Assembly (NCBI GenBank): GCA_022709385.1
Contig: JAKLIX010000001.1
Location: 524,227 to 588,226, forward strand
DNA: 64,000 bases
From: Bacteroidota bacterium
GTDB taxonomy: Bacteria > Bacteroidota > Bacteroidia > Bacteroidales > CAIXZF01
Direction of reading: 5' to 3'
Below, one piece after another: positions 44,091 to 53,250 of the stretch; within the stretch, counting starts at the first letter, position 1; each line of letters starts with the position of its first letter. Position numbers and translations under genes: made by a program. Below the pieces are notes generated by a model that worked only from the letters and a program-made list of their open reading frames with translations, did not search any database and had not been told where the DNA came from.

Positions 44091-45992
44091 ATGAGCGACC
44101 AGATCAAGCATGAGTGTGGCATTGCCCTCGTACGCCTGCTGCAACCGCTCGAATACTACCTGGCAAAATACGGCAGTGCGATCTACGGGCTGAACAAGCT
44201 GCACCTGCTGATGGAGAAACAGCACAACCGGGGCCAGGACGGTGCCGGCATTGCCTGTGTCAAATTCGACATGGAACCCGGTAACAGATACATCAACAGG
44301 GCCCGTTCCAACCAGCAAAACCCCATCGACGACATCTTCCGCAAGGTGTTCGACCACCTGAAAGACATCAGCGAAAAATGTCCCCACCGCCTGAAAGACA
44401 GTGTGTGGCTGAAGGAGCATGTGGAATTTACCGGAGAATTGCTGCTGGGTCATCTTCGCTACGGAACCTTCGGCCGCTATAACATTGAGTACATCCATCC
44501 CGTCATGAGGGAGAACAACTGGATTACCCGCAACCTGGTGCTGGCAGGGAATTTCAACCTGACCAACATGGGGGAACTTTTTGATAAACTGGTAGACCTT
44601 GGACAGTACCCGGTAGAAACTTCCGATACGGTGACCATCCTCGAGAAGATCGGCCATTTCCTGGATGAGGAAAACGAAAACCTTTACCAGGAATTTAAAA
44701 AGGAAGGACTGTTAAAAAGGGACATTTCGGGCTTGATTGCGCGACATCTCAACATTGCCAATATTCTTACCAATGCCAGCAAGTACTGGGATGGTGGCTA
44801 TGTGCTGGCCGGACTCCTCGGACACGGAGATGCCTTTGTACTGAGAGACCCGGCCGGGATCAGGCCTGCTTTCTATTACCAGGATGAGGAGATCATCGTG
44901 GCGGCTTCGGAGCGGCCATCGATGCAGACCACTTTCAATATTCCGGTCGGGAAGATCAGGGAACTTCCTCCAGGTAAAGCACTCATTATTAAGAAGGAAG
45001 GAAGTGCGGCTGAAGTACAGGTCAGGAAAGCGGTGCAGCGAAAATCCTGCTCCTTCGAACGGATCTATTTCTCGAGAGGTACTGATACCGACATTTACCA
45101 GGAAAGGAAAAGACTCGGAAGATCCCTGGTCCCTGCTATCCTCGAGGCCGTTCAGCATGACCTTGAGAATACGGTTTTTTCCTATATCCCCAATACGGCT
45201 GCCGTCGCTTTCTATGGAATGCTTGAAGCACTGAATGATCATTGCAACAAAATTTCCAGGGAAAAGATCCTCAATCTTGGCCGCGTCCCCAATGCGGAAG
45301 AACTGGATGACATCCTGTCGCTCAGACCCCGGATCGAAAAAGTGGCCGTGAAAGACGCTGCCCTCCGGACATTCATTACCGCCGACCTCCACCGTGACGA
45401 CCTGGTCGCCCATGTGTACGATATTACCTACGGAACCATCCGCAAGGGAATTGATAACCTTGTCGTCCTTGATGATTCCATCGTCAGGGGAACCACGCTG
45501 AAGCAGAGTATTCTGCGTATCCTGGCCAGGCTCGAGCCCAGAAGGATCATCGTAGCCTCATCGGCTCCCCAGATCAGGTATCCCGACTGTTACGGCATCG
45601 ACATGACCCGCCTGGGCGATTTTGTGGCCTTCCAGGCTGCTATCGCCCTGCTGAAGGATACCCGCCAGGACAGCGTGATCAATGAGGTTTACCGCAAGTG
45701 CAAAGAACAGGAGGAACGGGCTGTGGATGATCCCGTCAACCATGTCAGAGAAATCTACAAGGCTTTCCGCGCCGACCAGCTATCCGAAAAAATATCCGCC
45801 CTGCTCACCCCGAAAGATATCAAGTCCGATGTGCTTATCGTCTACCAGAAAATTGAGGACCTCCACACCGCATGCCCGAATCATACCGGCGACTGGTACT
45901 TCACCGGCGATTATCCGACTCCCGGCGGCAACCGCGTGGCCTGCAGGTCGTTTATCAATTATATTGAGAAGAAGTCGGACAGGGCATATTGA
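44091..45992 (+). CDS. Amidophosphoribosyltransferase (PurF-like, long Bacteroidota form)
   Basis: 633 residues, longer than the ~500 of E. coli PurF. The N-terminal Ntn glutaminase begins MSDQIKHECGIALVR, so the nucleophile is Cys9 and would need removal of an 8-residue propeptide, as in Bacillus-type PurF; motifs HNRGQDGAGIA and GHLRYGTFG follow. The PRPP-binding loop is VVLDDSIVRGTTLK (Asp461 onward). The enzyme transfers glutamine nitrogen to PRPP, the first step of purine synthesis. The insertions (for example HLKDISEKCPHRLKD) and a C-terminal extension distinguish this subfamily; it could serve a related amidotransfer. It is monocistronic, with its own promoter. Confidence 0.85.
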   Translation: MSDQIKHECGIALVRLLQPLEYYLAKYGSAIYGLNKLHLLMEKQHNRGQDGAGIACVKFDMEPGNRYINRARSNQQNPIDDIFRKVFDHLKDISEKCPHRLKDSVWLKEHVEFTGELLLGHLRYGTFGRYNIEYIHPVMRENNWITRNLVLAGNFNLTNMGELFDKLVDLGQYPVETSDTVTILEKIGHFLDEENENLYQEFKKEGLLKRDISGLIARHLNIANILTNASKYWDGGYVLAGLLGHGDAFVLRDPAGIRPAFYYQDEEIIVAASERPSMQTTFNIPVGKIRELPPGKALIIKKEGSAAEVQVRKAVQRKSCSFERIYFSRGTDTDIYQERKRLGRSLVPAILEAVQHDLENTVFSYIPNTAAVAFYGMLEALNDHCNKISREKILNLGRVPNAEELDDILSLRPRIEKVAVKDAALRTFITADLHRDDLVAHVYDITYGTIRKGIDNLVVLDDSIVRGTTLKQSILRILARLEPRRIIVASSAPQIRYPDCYGIDMTRLGDFVAFQAAIALLKDTRQDSVINEVYRKCKEQEERAVDDPVNHVREIYKAFRADQLSEKISALLTPKDIKSDVLIVYQKIEDLHTACPNHTGDWYFTGDYPTPGGNRVACRSFINYIEKKSDRAY

Positions 45993-46028
45993 TGACATCG
46001 TCCGGATGAAAGGCATTCCGGGCGCGTG

Positions 46029-46130
46029 TATACCGAAAGAACACAGGAATGCGAAAAAAGTGTTCCCAGAGTCATCGGTATAAAGAATCTAAGCGAAAAT
46101 TGCTTCGCATTTTCACTAAGATTCAGTATA
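46029..46130 (+). repeat. TATACCGA-type dispersed element, copy A
   Basis: 102 bp, 37 bases after the purF-like stop. It starts TATACCGA and ends CAGTATA. The first half has TATACCGA...TCGGTATA (46029-46082) enclosing GAACAC...GTGTTC. The second half has GAATCT (46085) ... AGATTC (46119) enclosing GAAAAT ... ATTTTC. The remaining ~265 bp before the next gene are AT-rich, with GTGTG-TTTTTT-CACAC near 46158 and no gene. Confidence 0.85.
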
Positions 46131-46395
46131 TTTGAATAAAAACACCTTATCTTAGTGTGTTTTTTCACACCGGAGACACAAAGACACAGCTTTCCTTACC
46201 CTCATGAACCCATTGAATCATCTATTTGCATTTTAGAAATTCAGATGATGTGCCCCAAACACCCGCCTATGTAGTTCATTTACTGTCTGCTATGCTTTAA
46301 ATGTTTGTAATAAAATCAAATTGTATTTTATCGATAATCAATAAGCCCACTTTTCCGGAAGGGATCCATATTATTAAATATAAATACATTAGCAT

Positions 46396-48633
46396 ATGGA
46401 AAAGATGAAAATCGTTTTGTGTAAATTGTTGTTCTGCACCGTCATTATCATTGTTGCCTTACCGGCAAAGGCTCAGCTGTGGCAGGTAGTGCAGCAGAAA
46501 CCGGCCGTTACCCTTTTCGATCTGCAGGTATTGCCTGACGGCTTGCATGCATACGCTGCCGGGAACCAGGGAAATCTGAGTGTTGTCTACGCTACCGATG
46601 ACGGAGGCAATGAATGGCAAGGCCTGCCTGTTCCTTTTACGACCACCGCCCGGATCAATGCGGTTCATTTTGTGAATAAAGATACGGGATGGGTGGCCGG
46701 TTACGATGGCTTTATTGCCCGGACCTCCGACGGGGGACAAAGCTGGATGCAGCAGACGAGCGGCACTAACCGCAAGTTATACAGGATTCATTTTGTCAGT
46801 GACACCGAAGGCTGGATCACCGGCGGGTGGAACGACGGCACTTCTTACCTCCTGCTTCATACGACAGACGGCGGGCAAAACTGGCAGAACATGAGTTTCG
46901 GGTCGGATGCTTACAGTACGGAGGATGTGTTTTTTATCAATCAGAATACCGGCTGGATCTGCGGTCTTGATAACCAGCTTTACGGGCATATTCACCGGAC
47001 TGATGACGGGGGACAGACCTGGGTAAGGCAATCTATTCCTAATCAGACAGTTACCGGAGTCAAAGTGACAGCCATCGACTTTGTCAGCCCGGATAAAGGC
47101 TGGGCGGCTGTGTCGAGCCTGTACCTGAATCCTGCCGGTCCGGTGCTGTATACGGAAGACGGCGGTCAGAACTGGACGGTACAGACCAATACCGGTATGG
47201 CTTACAACGATTGTATCGATGTCAGGGACTCGCTTCATGTGGCCCTGGTCGGGGTGAATATTCTCGGAAATGCTTCACAGCAGTTGTTCATGACGGCCGA
47301 CGGCGGGCAGAGCTGGAATGCTTCCGCCATGCCCGTTACCAGTTACACCTATGGTGTGCAGTATATCGGGACCAAGGTGTGGGCCTGCCTGAATTACAGC
47401 CAGATCCTCATGAGCGGCAATAGCGGGGCGAACTGGTCGTGGCAGCATTATGCCCCCTTCCTGAAGGATATTGCTTTCAGTACTCCCTCCGTGGGCTGGG
47501 CCGTGGCCGGTTCCAATGTACAGACCGATCACTGGTGCTATAAAAGTACCGATGGAGGGAACAGCTGGGATAGCGATCCTTTGGCTCCCGGCGGGGCAAA
47601 AGTGACTTTTATCGGGCACAACGACGGCTGGATGCTTTATGAAGGCAATGCCGCCAAAGTGTTTCACACACCCGATGGCGGCCTGAACTGGTCGCAGGCC
47701 GGTGTGGGGACTTCGAACTGGACCGGCGGCATGTTCTTTGCCGGTGCCGACAGCGGCTGGGTTTGCGGCAGCAACGGCAACCTGCGGGTCTCTGCCAACG
47801 CCGGAGCTTCCTGGGCTCCGCAAGCTGTCGGCTCATCAAACTATGTGGAAGCCGTTTTCTTTGTCAACTCCCTGGAAGGCTGGGCCGGAGGCGGCTATGG
47901 CGGAGGATCGGGTTTTATTTCCCATACCGACAATGGTGGCGCAAGCTGGTCGCTGCAGACCTATCCCGGTTCAGAGCACATCATGGCCCTCTTCTTCCTC
48001 AACAACCAGCAGGGATGGGCTTCGGCAGCAGGCGGTAAGGTCTACCGTACCACCAACGGAGGACAAAGCTGGACCTTCGCCGGTCAGGTCAGCGATTTCT
48101 TTGCGGAGGAACTGCTTTTTATCGATGCCCATGCCGGCTGGATGGCAGCCAATACCGATAATAACAACGGTTTCAAAGGAAAGATCTATCACACCACTGA
48201 CGGAGGCGTAAACTGGACACTCGAGTACAGCAATCCCTGGAACAACAGCACCATCAAGGCACTTACCAGGCAATCCGACAATACCCTCTGGGCCTGTGGC
48301 GGCCATGCCACCATCCTGAAATATCAGATCACCACAGGATCGGAAGTGCATGATAATCAATCAGCAGTGAGTTTGTATACCTGGCCCGCTCCCGCTTCTG
48401 ATATCCTGAATGTCACCCTGAACCTCGTGAAAGCTGATAAGGTGGACCTTTCCCTGTACGACCTCCGCGGGTCCTTTGTCACCACCATTCATCACGGAAA
48501 CCTTCCTCCGGGAACCCATACCTTTCATTGGGAACCTTCCATGTCGGGACACGGTAAGCCGGCCCCCGGCCTCTATCTGCTCCGGCTGGTTTCCGGTACA
48601 TCGGTCACTACCGCCAAAATCATGCTGCAGTGA
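46396..48633 (+). CDS. YCF48/HCF136-like beta-propeller T9SS cargo protein
   Basis: 745 residues. Signal peptide to about residue 26 (LPAKAQ), then about twelve BNR/YCF48-type repeats recognised by DGGxxW and GW motifs (VYATDDGGNEW, ARTSDGGQSWMQQ, TDGGQNWQNM, KDTGWVAGYDG, VGWAVAG, DGGLNWSQ). The T9SS C-terminal domain starts near residue 665 (LYTWPAPASDILNVTLNL ... PAPGLYLLRLVSG). YCF48 proteins in plastids assist photosystem II assembly; in Bacteroidota such proteins are mostly secreted propellers of unknown ligand. It has a long AT-rich upstream region containing repeat copy A and another repeat copy 142 bases after its stop. Confidence 0.82.
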   Translation: MEKMKIVLCKLLFCTVIIIVALPAKAQLWQVVQQKPAVTLFDLQVLPDGLHAYAAGNQGNLSVVYATDDGGNEWQGLPVPFTTTARINAVHFVNKDTGWVAGYDGFIARTSDGGQSWMQQTSGTNRKLYRIHFVSDTEGWITGGWNDGTSYLLLHTTDGGQNWQNMSFGSDAYSTEDVFFINQNTGWICGLDNQLYGHIHRTDDGGQTWVRQSIPNQTVTGVKVTAIDFVSPDKGWAAVSSLYLNPAGPVLYTEDGGQNWTVQTNTGMAYNDCIDVRDSLHVALVGVNILGNASQQLFMTADGGQSWNASAMPVTSYTYGVQYIGTKVWACLNYSQILMSGNSGANWSWQHYAPFLKDIAFSTPSVGWAVAGSNVQTDHWCYKSTDGGNSWDSDPLAPGGAKVTFIGHNDGWMLYEGNAAKVFHTPDGGLNWSQAGVGTSNWTGGMFFAGADSGWVCGSNGNLRVSANAGASWAPQAVGSSNYVEAVFFVNSLEGWAGGGYGGGSGFISHTDNGGASWSLQTYPGSEHIMALFFLNNQQGWASAAGGKVYRTTNGGQSWTFAGQVSDFFAEELLFIDAHAGWMAANTDNNNGFKGKIYHTTDGGVNWTLEYSNPWNNSTIKALTRQSDNTLWACGGHATILKYQITTGSEVHDNQSAVSLYTWPAPASDILNVTLNLVKADKVDLSLYDLRGSFVTTIHHGNLPPGTHTFHWEPSMSGHGKPAPGLYLLRLVSGTSVTTAKIMLQ

Positions 48634-48775
48634 GCCCGGATACACGCTTTCGTACCCGGACATCATTGAAAATCAAAGCCTGAACAAACCATTATTATTG
48701 AATCAACCACAGGCCAACCCTCCTTTGTGTGCACGTTGCTTTCGCTGAGGTTGATTTTGAAGAGAATATCGTAAT

Positions 48776-48877
48776 TATACCGAAAGAATACAGGAATACG
48801 AAAAAGTGTTCCAAGAGTCATCGGTATAACGGAATATAAGCGAAAATTGCTTCGCATTTTCACTAAGATTCAGTATA
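48776..48877 (+). repeat. TATACCGA-type dispersed element, copy B
   Basis: 102 bp, the same length and orientation as copy A and about 90% identical by eye. It has TATACCGA ... TCGGTATA, then AAGCGAAAATTGCTTCGCAT and an ending CAGTATA. It lies between the propeller gene and the tRNA-Gln promoter. The 142 bases between the propeller stop and this copy hold nothing recognisable. Confidence 0.85.
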
Positions 48878-48892
48878 TTTCAGGAAAAGTAT

Positions 48893-48900
48893 TACATTTG
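48893..48900 (+). promoter_or_regulatory. Predicted promoter -7 element for tRNA-Gln
   Basis: TACATTTG, a TAnnTTTG match, ends 16 bases before the first base of the tRNA and lies 16 bases after repeat copy B. Confidence 0.5.
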
Positions 48901-48916
48901 CACCCTTCAAACCAGG

Positions 48917-48987
48917 TGTCCGATGGTGTAATGGCAGCACAAGAGATTTTGGTTCTCTTGGTCTAGGTTCGAGTCCTGGTCGGACAA
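48917..48987 (+). tRNA. tRNA-Gln (anticodon TTG)
   Basis: 71 nt including the discriminator base. The acceptor stem TGTCCGA pairs with TCGGACA; the anticodon stem AGAGA/TCTCT holds the loop TTTTGGT, giving anticodon TTG; the T arm has GGTTCGAGTCC. CCA is not encoded (the next bases are CAA). It lies upstream of gltX with a terminator-like hairpin between them. Confidence 0.93.
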
Positions 48988-49003
48988 CAAAGCAATCCAT
49001 TAG

Positions 49004-49032
49004 AAGCCTGTAAATGAGAAATTTACGGGCTT
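49004..49032 (+). terminator. Hairpin after tRNA-Gln, probable terminator
   Basis: 12-bp stem AAGCCTGTAAAT / ATTTACGGGCTT (one G-T pair), loop GAGAA, followed by a weak T-rich stretch (TATTTATATT). It ends only 13 bases before the gltX ATG, so it either ends the tRNA transcript or sits in a shared leader. Confidence 0.6.
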
Positions 49033-49045
49033 TATTTATATTATC

Positions 49046-50602
49046 ATGAACAATCCCGTCAGAGTCCGTTTTGCCCCCAGTCCAACCGGTCCCCTCCATA
49101 TCGGAGGTGTCAGGACAGCCTTGTATAATTACCTTTTTGCAAAGAAAAGCGGGGGAAGCCTGATCCTCAGGATAGAAGACACCGATCAGACCCGTTTTGT
49201 GCCGGGGGCGGGTGAATATATCACGGAAGCCCTTCAATGGTGCGGCATTGCCTTCGACGAGGGGGTGGAGAACGGCGGCCCTTACGGCCCTTACCGCCAG
49301 TCGGAACGAAAAGATCTTTACAAGCCATATGCCGAACAACTGATCCGCCAGGGTCACGCCTATGTTGCTTTCGATACAGCGGAAGAACTGGAGGCTTTGA
49401 GGAAGGCGGAAGCAAATTTCCAGGTTGATGCTTCCACCCGGATGCGCATGAAGAATTCCCTGACCCTCGGCGCTGCAGGGACAGAAGCGCTGCTTGCCGC
49501 AGGTACACCTTATGTGATCCGTATCCTGATTCCGGCCGGAGAACAGATCGTCATGCAGGATCTGATCCGCGGGGAAGTAAGCGTTCAGACCGACATCCTC
49601 GATGACAAAGTATTATTCAAATCAGACGGCATGCCCACCTATCACCTGGCCAATGTGGTGGATGACCACCTGATGCATATCAGCCATGTGATCAGGGGAG
49701 AAGAATGGTTACCATCGGCTCCGCTCCACGTGCTGCTTTACCGTTACCTTGGCTGGGAAGACAGCATGCCCCGCTTTGCCCACCTGCCGCTGCTGCTCAG
49801 ACCAGACGGCAACGGAAAACTCAGTAAAAGAGACGGTGACAGGCTGGGATTCCCCGTTTTCCCCCTGAAATGGAAAGATCCGCATACGGGAGAAACTTCT
49901 TCAGGTTACCGCGAGGCGGGTTTCCTGCCGCAGGCTTTCGTTAATTTCCTTGCCCTGCTCGGCTGGAACCCCGGAACAGAACAGGAATTGTTCTCCATGG
50001 AGGATCTGGTAAATGCCTTTACCCTCGACCGGGTGCAAAAAGCAGGTGCACGCTTCGATTATGAAAAAGCAAAATGGTTCAACCAGCAGTACCTGAAGGA
50101 CCTCCCGCCTGCTGTCCTGGCCGGAAGCCTTGCTGCACAGACAGGCAGCGGCCGGCTTCCTTCCAATGAGGTTTTTCTCGAAAAAGCCTGCGACCTCGTC
50201 AGGGAGCGGATCACTTTCCTGACAGACCTTCCTGAAGCCACGGCGTATTTCTTCGAGGATCCTGCCTCCTACGACAGCGACATGCTGAAAAAGCGCTGGA
50301 AAGATGAAACGCCGGGACTGATAGCCGGATTTTCCGCTTTGCTGGAAGAAGCGGATTTTACTGATCCTGAAATACTTGAAGGAATATTCAAACAATATGT
50401 TGAAACGAACCGGATCAACAGCGGTGCGGTCCTTGCTCCCCTGCGCATGCTGCTTACCGGAAGAGCAGGAGGACCCGGTGTCTTCCAGATCATGAGCCTG
50501 ATCGGGAAAGAAACCACCCTCCGGCGCCTCAACCCGGCCCACTATCTTCCCATCATCCCTGATCCCTTAGTTGGGAATATAACCGATCGCCCCCCATCGT
50601 AA
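49046..50602 (+). CDS. gltX: Glutamyl-tRNA synthetase
   Basis: 518 residues. HIGH-type signature PLHIGGVRTALYNYLFA with RFAPSPTGPLHIG at residue ~6, the class I fold with ADFG-like YHLANVVDDHLM, and the KMSKS equivalent KLSKRDGDRLG (Lys258). A C-terminal anticodon-binding region follows. It charges tRNA-Glu (and tRNA-Gln in organisms using the transamidation route; glnS was not seen in the window). The final residues (ITDRPPS) and the TAA stop are encoded by the beginning of the REP-like array at 50586, so the original C-terminus may have been altered. It is downstream of tRNA-Gln. Confidence 0.95.
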   Translation: MNNPVRVRFAPSPTGPLHIGGVRTALYNYLFAKKSGGSLILRIEDTDQTRFVPGAGEYITEALQWCGIAFDEGVENGGPYGPYRQSERKDLYKPYAEQLIRQGHAYVAFDTAEELEALRKAEANFQVDASTRMRMKNSLTLGAAGTEALLAAGTPYVIRILIPAGEQIVMQDLIRGEVSVQTDILDDKVLFKSDGMPTYHLANVVDDHLMHISHVIRGEEWLPSAPLHVLLYRYLGWEDSMPRFAHLPLLLRPDGNGKLSKRDGDRLGFPVFPLKWKDPHTGETSSGYREAGFLPQAFVNFLALLGWNPGTEQELFSMEDLVNAFTLDRVQKAGARFDYEKAKWFNQQYLKDLPPAVLAGSLAAQTGSGRLPSNEVFLEKACDLVRERITFLTDLPEATAYFFEDPASYDSDMLKKRWKDETPGLIAGFSALLEEADFTDPEILEGIFKQYVETNRINSGAVLAPLRMLLTGRAGGPGVFQIMSLIGKETTLRRLNPAHYLPIIPDPLVGNITDRPPS

Positions 50603-50716
50603 GGGCGAATGGCAGTTCGCCCCCTCATCGTAAGGGCGAATGGCAATTCGCCCCCTCATCCTAAGGGCGAATGGCAATTCGCCCCCTCATCGTAAGGGCG
50701 AATGGCAATTCGCCCC
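50586..50716 (+). repeat. REP-like tandem array, four 31-bp palindromic units
   Basis: Four units with a period of exactly 31 bp (starting 50601, 50632, 50663, 50694), each containing the hairpin GGGCGAAT-GGCA-ATTCGCCC (8-bp stem, 4-nt loop; the first unit has one G-T pair), separated by CCTCATCGTAA or a one-base variant. A partial unit (ATCGCCCCCCATCGTAA) precedes the array and contains the gltX stop codon. Confidence 0.92.
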
Positions 50717-50737
50717 AACTAAATAAAAGAAAACCCT

Positions 50738-51097
50738 ATGGCAACCATCTCTCTCGAAAACATGGAATTCTTCGCTTACCACGGGCACTTCCCGGAAGAA
50801 CAGATCATCGGGACCCGATTCCTGGTAAGCTTCACCTTTGAAGCCGATACCTCGGAGGCCGAAATCAACGACGATCTGCAACTTACTATTAATTATCAAT
50901 CAGTATATCAATTGATTAAAAAAGAGATGGAAGCGCATTCCAAACTGATCGAACATGTGGCCCTGCGTATCCTGACCACTGTTTGTGAAGCCTTCCCCGC
51001 CATTACCTGGGCAAGGGTGAAGGTTGCCAAGATGAACCCTCCCCTGGGTGGCAGGACCGGAAGCGTCAGCATCACCCTTTCCACAGATAATTTGTAA
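50738..51097 (+). CDS. folB: Dihydroneopterin aldolase
   Basis: 119 residues, standard length. MEFFAYHGHFPEEQIIG carries the conserved YHG and Glu, INYQSVYQLIKKEM and LIEHVALRILTTV form the pterin pocket, and VKVAKMNPPLGG holds the catalytic Lys with the family KxxP. It converts dihydroneopterin to 6-hydroxymethyl-dihydropterin in folate synthesis. It lies downstream of the REP array and 36 bases before metG, probably in one transcript. The folate gene folC is elsewhere in this window. Confidence 0.93.
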   Translation: MATISLENMEFFAYHGHFPEEQIIGTRFLVSFTFEADTSEAEINDDLQLTINYQSVYQLIKKEMEAHSKLIEHVALRILTTVCEAFPAITWARVKVAKMNPPLGGRTGSVSITLSTDNL

Positions 51098-51133
51098 TTT
51101 CGCAGGTTTCAGCGACATCAACATGATCAGGCT

Positions 51134-53242
51134 ATGACAAAACAACATAAACGAACCACGATTACTTCTGCACTGCCCTACGCCAACGGCCCCATTCATA
51201 TCGGGCATCTGGCAGGGGTCTACCTTCCTGCCGATATTTTTGCAAGGTATCTCAGGCTGAAAAGAGAAGAAGTCATTTATATCGGCGGTTCCGATGAGCA
51301 TGGAGTACCCATCACCATCAAGGCACGTCAGGAAGGAATCTCTCCCCAGGAGGTGGTGGACCGTTATCATGCCATGATTGAGCAGTCTTTCCGTGAATTC
51401 GGGATTTCCTTCGATATTTATTCAAGAACCAGCCTGCCCGTTCATCATCAGACAGCTTCGGAATTCTTTTCAAAACTTTATGAAAAGCAGATCTTCACCG
51501 AAGGTACCTCGCTGCAGCTGTATGATGAGGCCACCGGCGAATTTCTTGCCGACCGCTATGTGACCGGAACTTGTCCGCACTGCGGCAATGAAAAGGCTTA
51601 CGGCGACCAGTGCGAAAGTTGTGGTACCAGCCTGGCCGCCACCGACCTGATCAATCCCAGGTCGGTCCTCAGCGGCAATCCTCCGGTGATGAAAGAAACC
51701 ACCCATTGGTACCTTCCCCTCGACCGTTATACTCCCTGGTTAAAGGAGTGGATACTCGAATCCCATAAAGATGACTGGAAGACCAATGTTTATGGTCAGT
51801 GCAAATCGTGGATCGACCTGGGACTGCAGCCCAGGGCTGTAACCCGCGACCTGGACTGGGGGGTGAAAGTTCCTTTGGAAAAAGCGGCGGGCAAGGTACT
51901 CTATGTCTGGTTCGATGCTCCCATCGGGTATATTTCTGCAACCAAAGACTGGGCTGCCAGAGAAGCCGGAAGGGACTGGGAAAAATGGTGGAAAAGCGAA
52001 GACACCCGACTGCTCCATTTCATCGGCAAAGACAATATCGTATTTCATTGCATCATCTTTCCCGTCATGCTGCATGCCGAAGGAAGTTTTCTGGTTCCCG
52101 ACAACGTGCCTGCCAATGAATTTCTTAACCTGGAGGGGGATAAGATCAGCACTTCAAGAAACTGGGCGGTATGGCTCCACGAATATCTCACGGATTTTCC
52201 GGGCAAACAGGATGTGTTGCGCTATGTCCTCTGTGCCAATGCACCGGAAACCAAGGATAATGATTTCACCTGGAAAGACTTTCAGGCACGCAACAACAAT
52301 GAGCTGCTCGCTATTTTCGGAAACTTCATCAACAGAACCCTGGTGCTTACCGATAAGTATTTCCGGGGGAAAGTCCCTCCCCTGGATACAGCGCTGACAT
52401 CATCTGATATAGAAACGCTCAATGAATTATCCCTTTTCCCCGGAAAAATATCTTCAAGCCTCGACCTCTTCCGTTTCAGGGAAGCCCTCAATGAACTGAT
52501 GAACCTGGCCAGGCTGGGTAATAAATACCTCACGGAAAACGAACCCTGGAAAGTGGCAAAAGAAGAAGGACTGCCCCGGGATGTGTCTCCGGTTGCGGAC
52601 GAACCGTCATTCACCCCGACCCGGACCGGGAATATCCTCCATATCGCCCTACAGATCTGTGCCAGCCTCTCCGTTCTTTCGGAGCCTTTTCTTCCATTCA
52701 CCGCGGAGAAAATCCGCCGGATGATGAAGCTGGGACCCCTGGCCTGGGACCAGGCAGGTAAAAGAGACCTTTTGTCTGCGGGTCATCAGCTCGACCAGCC
52801 CGCTTACCTGTTCGAAAAGATTGAAGATGCCCTGGTGGAAGCCCAGGTGGAGAAACTCAGGCGGGCTCCGGAAAAGACCGCAGAAGAGGATACACCCGCA
52901 GTGCTCCCGGCCAAAGGCAGCATTACCTACGACGATTTTTCCAGAATGGATATCCGTACCGGTACGATCCTGGCTGCTGAAAGGGTACCTAAAACCAAAA
53001 AACTGCTCCGCCTGACCATCAGTACCGGTGTGGATACCCGCACCATCGTTTCGGGAATCGCCGAGTACTATGAACCTGAGCAACTGATAGGCAGAAAAGC
53101 CTGCTTCCTGATTAACCTGGAAGCCAGGGAAATCAAAGGCATCCCCTCCAACGGCATGATCCTGATGGCAGAAGATCCGGACGGTAAGCTGAGCCTGGTT
53201 TCCCCTGCCGGTGATCCTGCCGACGGAAGTACCGTTAAATAA
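51134..53242 (+). CDS. metG: Methionyl-tRNA synthetase with C-terminal tRNA-binding domain
   Basis: 702 residues. HIGH motif in [19 protein letters not shown], zinc knuckle with [34 protein letters not shown], and KMSKS as [11 protein letters not shown]. The C-terminal ~110 residues are a dimerising EMAP/OB-fold tRNA-binding domain ([33 protein letters not shown]). It charges both initiator and elongator tRNA-Met. It is the usual Bacteroidota long form and starts 36 bases after folB. Confidence 0.95.
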   Translation: MTKQHKRTTITSALPYANGPIHIGHLAGVYLPADIFARYLRLKREEVIYIGGSDEHGVPITIKARQEGISPQEVVDRYHAMIEQSFREFGISFDIYSRTSLPVHHQTASEFFSKLYEKQIFTEGTSLQLYDEATGEFLADRYVTGTCPHCGNEKAYGDQCESCGTSLAATDLINPRSVLSGNPPVMKETTHWYLPLDRYTPWLKEWILESHKDDWKTNVYGQCKSWIDLGLQPRAVTRDLDWGVKVPLEKAAGKVLYVWFDAPIGYISATKDWAAREAGRDWEKWWKSEDTRLLHFIGKDNIVFHCIIFPVMLHAEGSFLVPDNVPANEFLNLEGDKISTSRNWAVWLHEYLTDFPGKQDVLRYVLCANAPETKDNDFTWKDFQARNNNELLAIFGNFINRTLVLTDKYFRGKVPPLDTALTSSDIETLNELSLFPGKISSSLDLFRFREALNELMNLARLGNKYLTENEPWKVAKEEGLPRDVSPVADEPSFTPTRTGNILHIALQICASLSVLSEPFLPFTAEKIRRMMKLGPLAWDQAGKRDLLSAGHQLDQPAYLFEKIEDALVEAQVEKLRRAPEKTAEEDTPAVLPAKGSITYDDFSRMDIRTGTILAAERVPKTKKLLRLTISTGVDTRTIVSGIAEYYEPEQLIGRKACFLINLEAREIKGIPSNGMILMAEDPDGKLSLVSPAGDPADGSTVK

Positions 53243-53250
53243 TTTCCAAC

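Noticed and set aside
46160..46190. Shared motif ACAAAGACACAG near 46180 and, inverted, near 63950
   Set aside because: Short and low in complexity; such strings are common in Bacteroidota intergenic DNA, so two copies are not evidence of a new element.
50586..50716. CRISPR array
   Set aside because: The 31-bp units are directly adjacent and nearly identical, leaving no spacers, and no cas genes are present; it is a tandem palindromic repeat.
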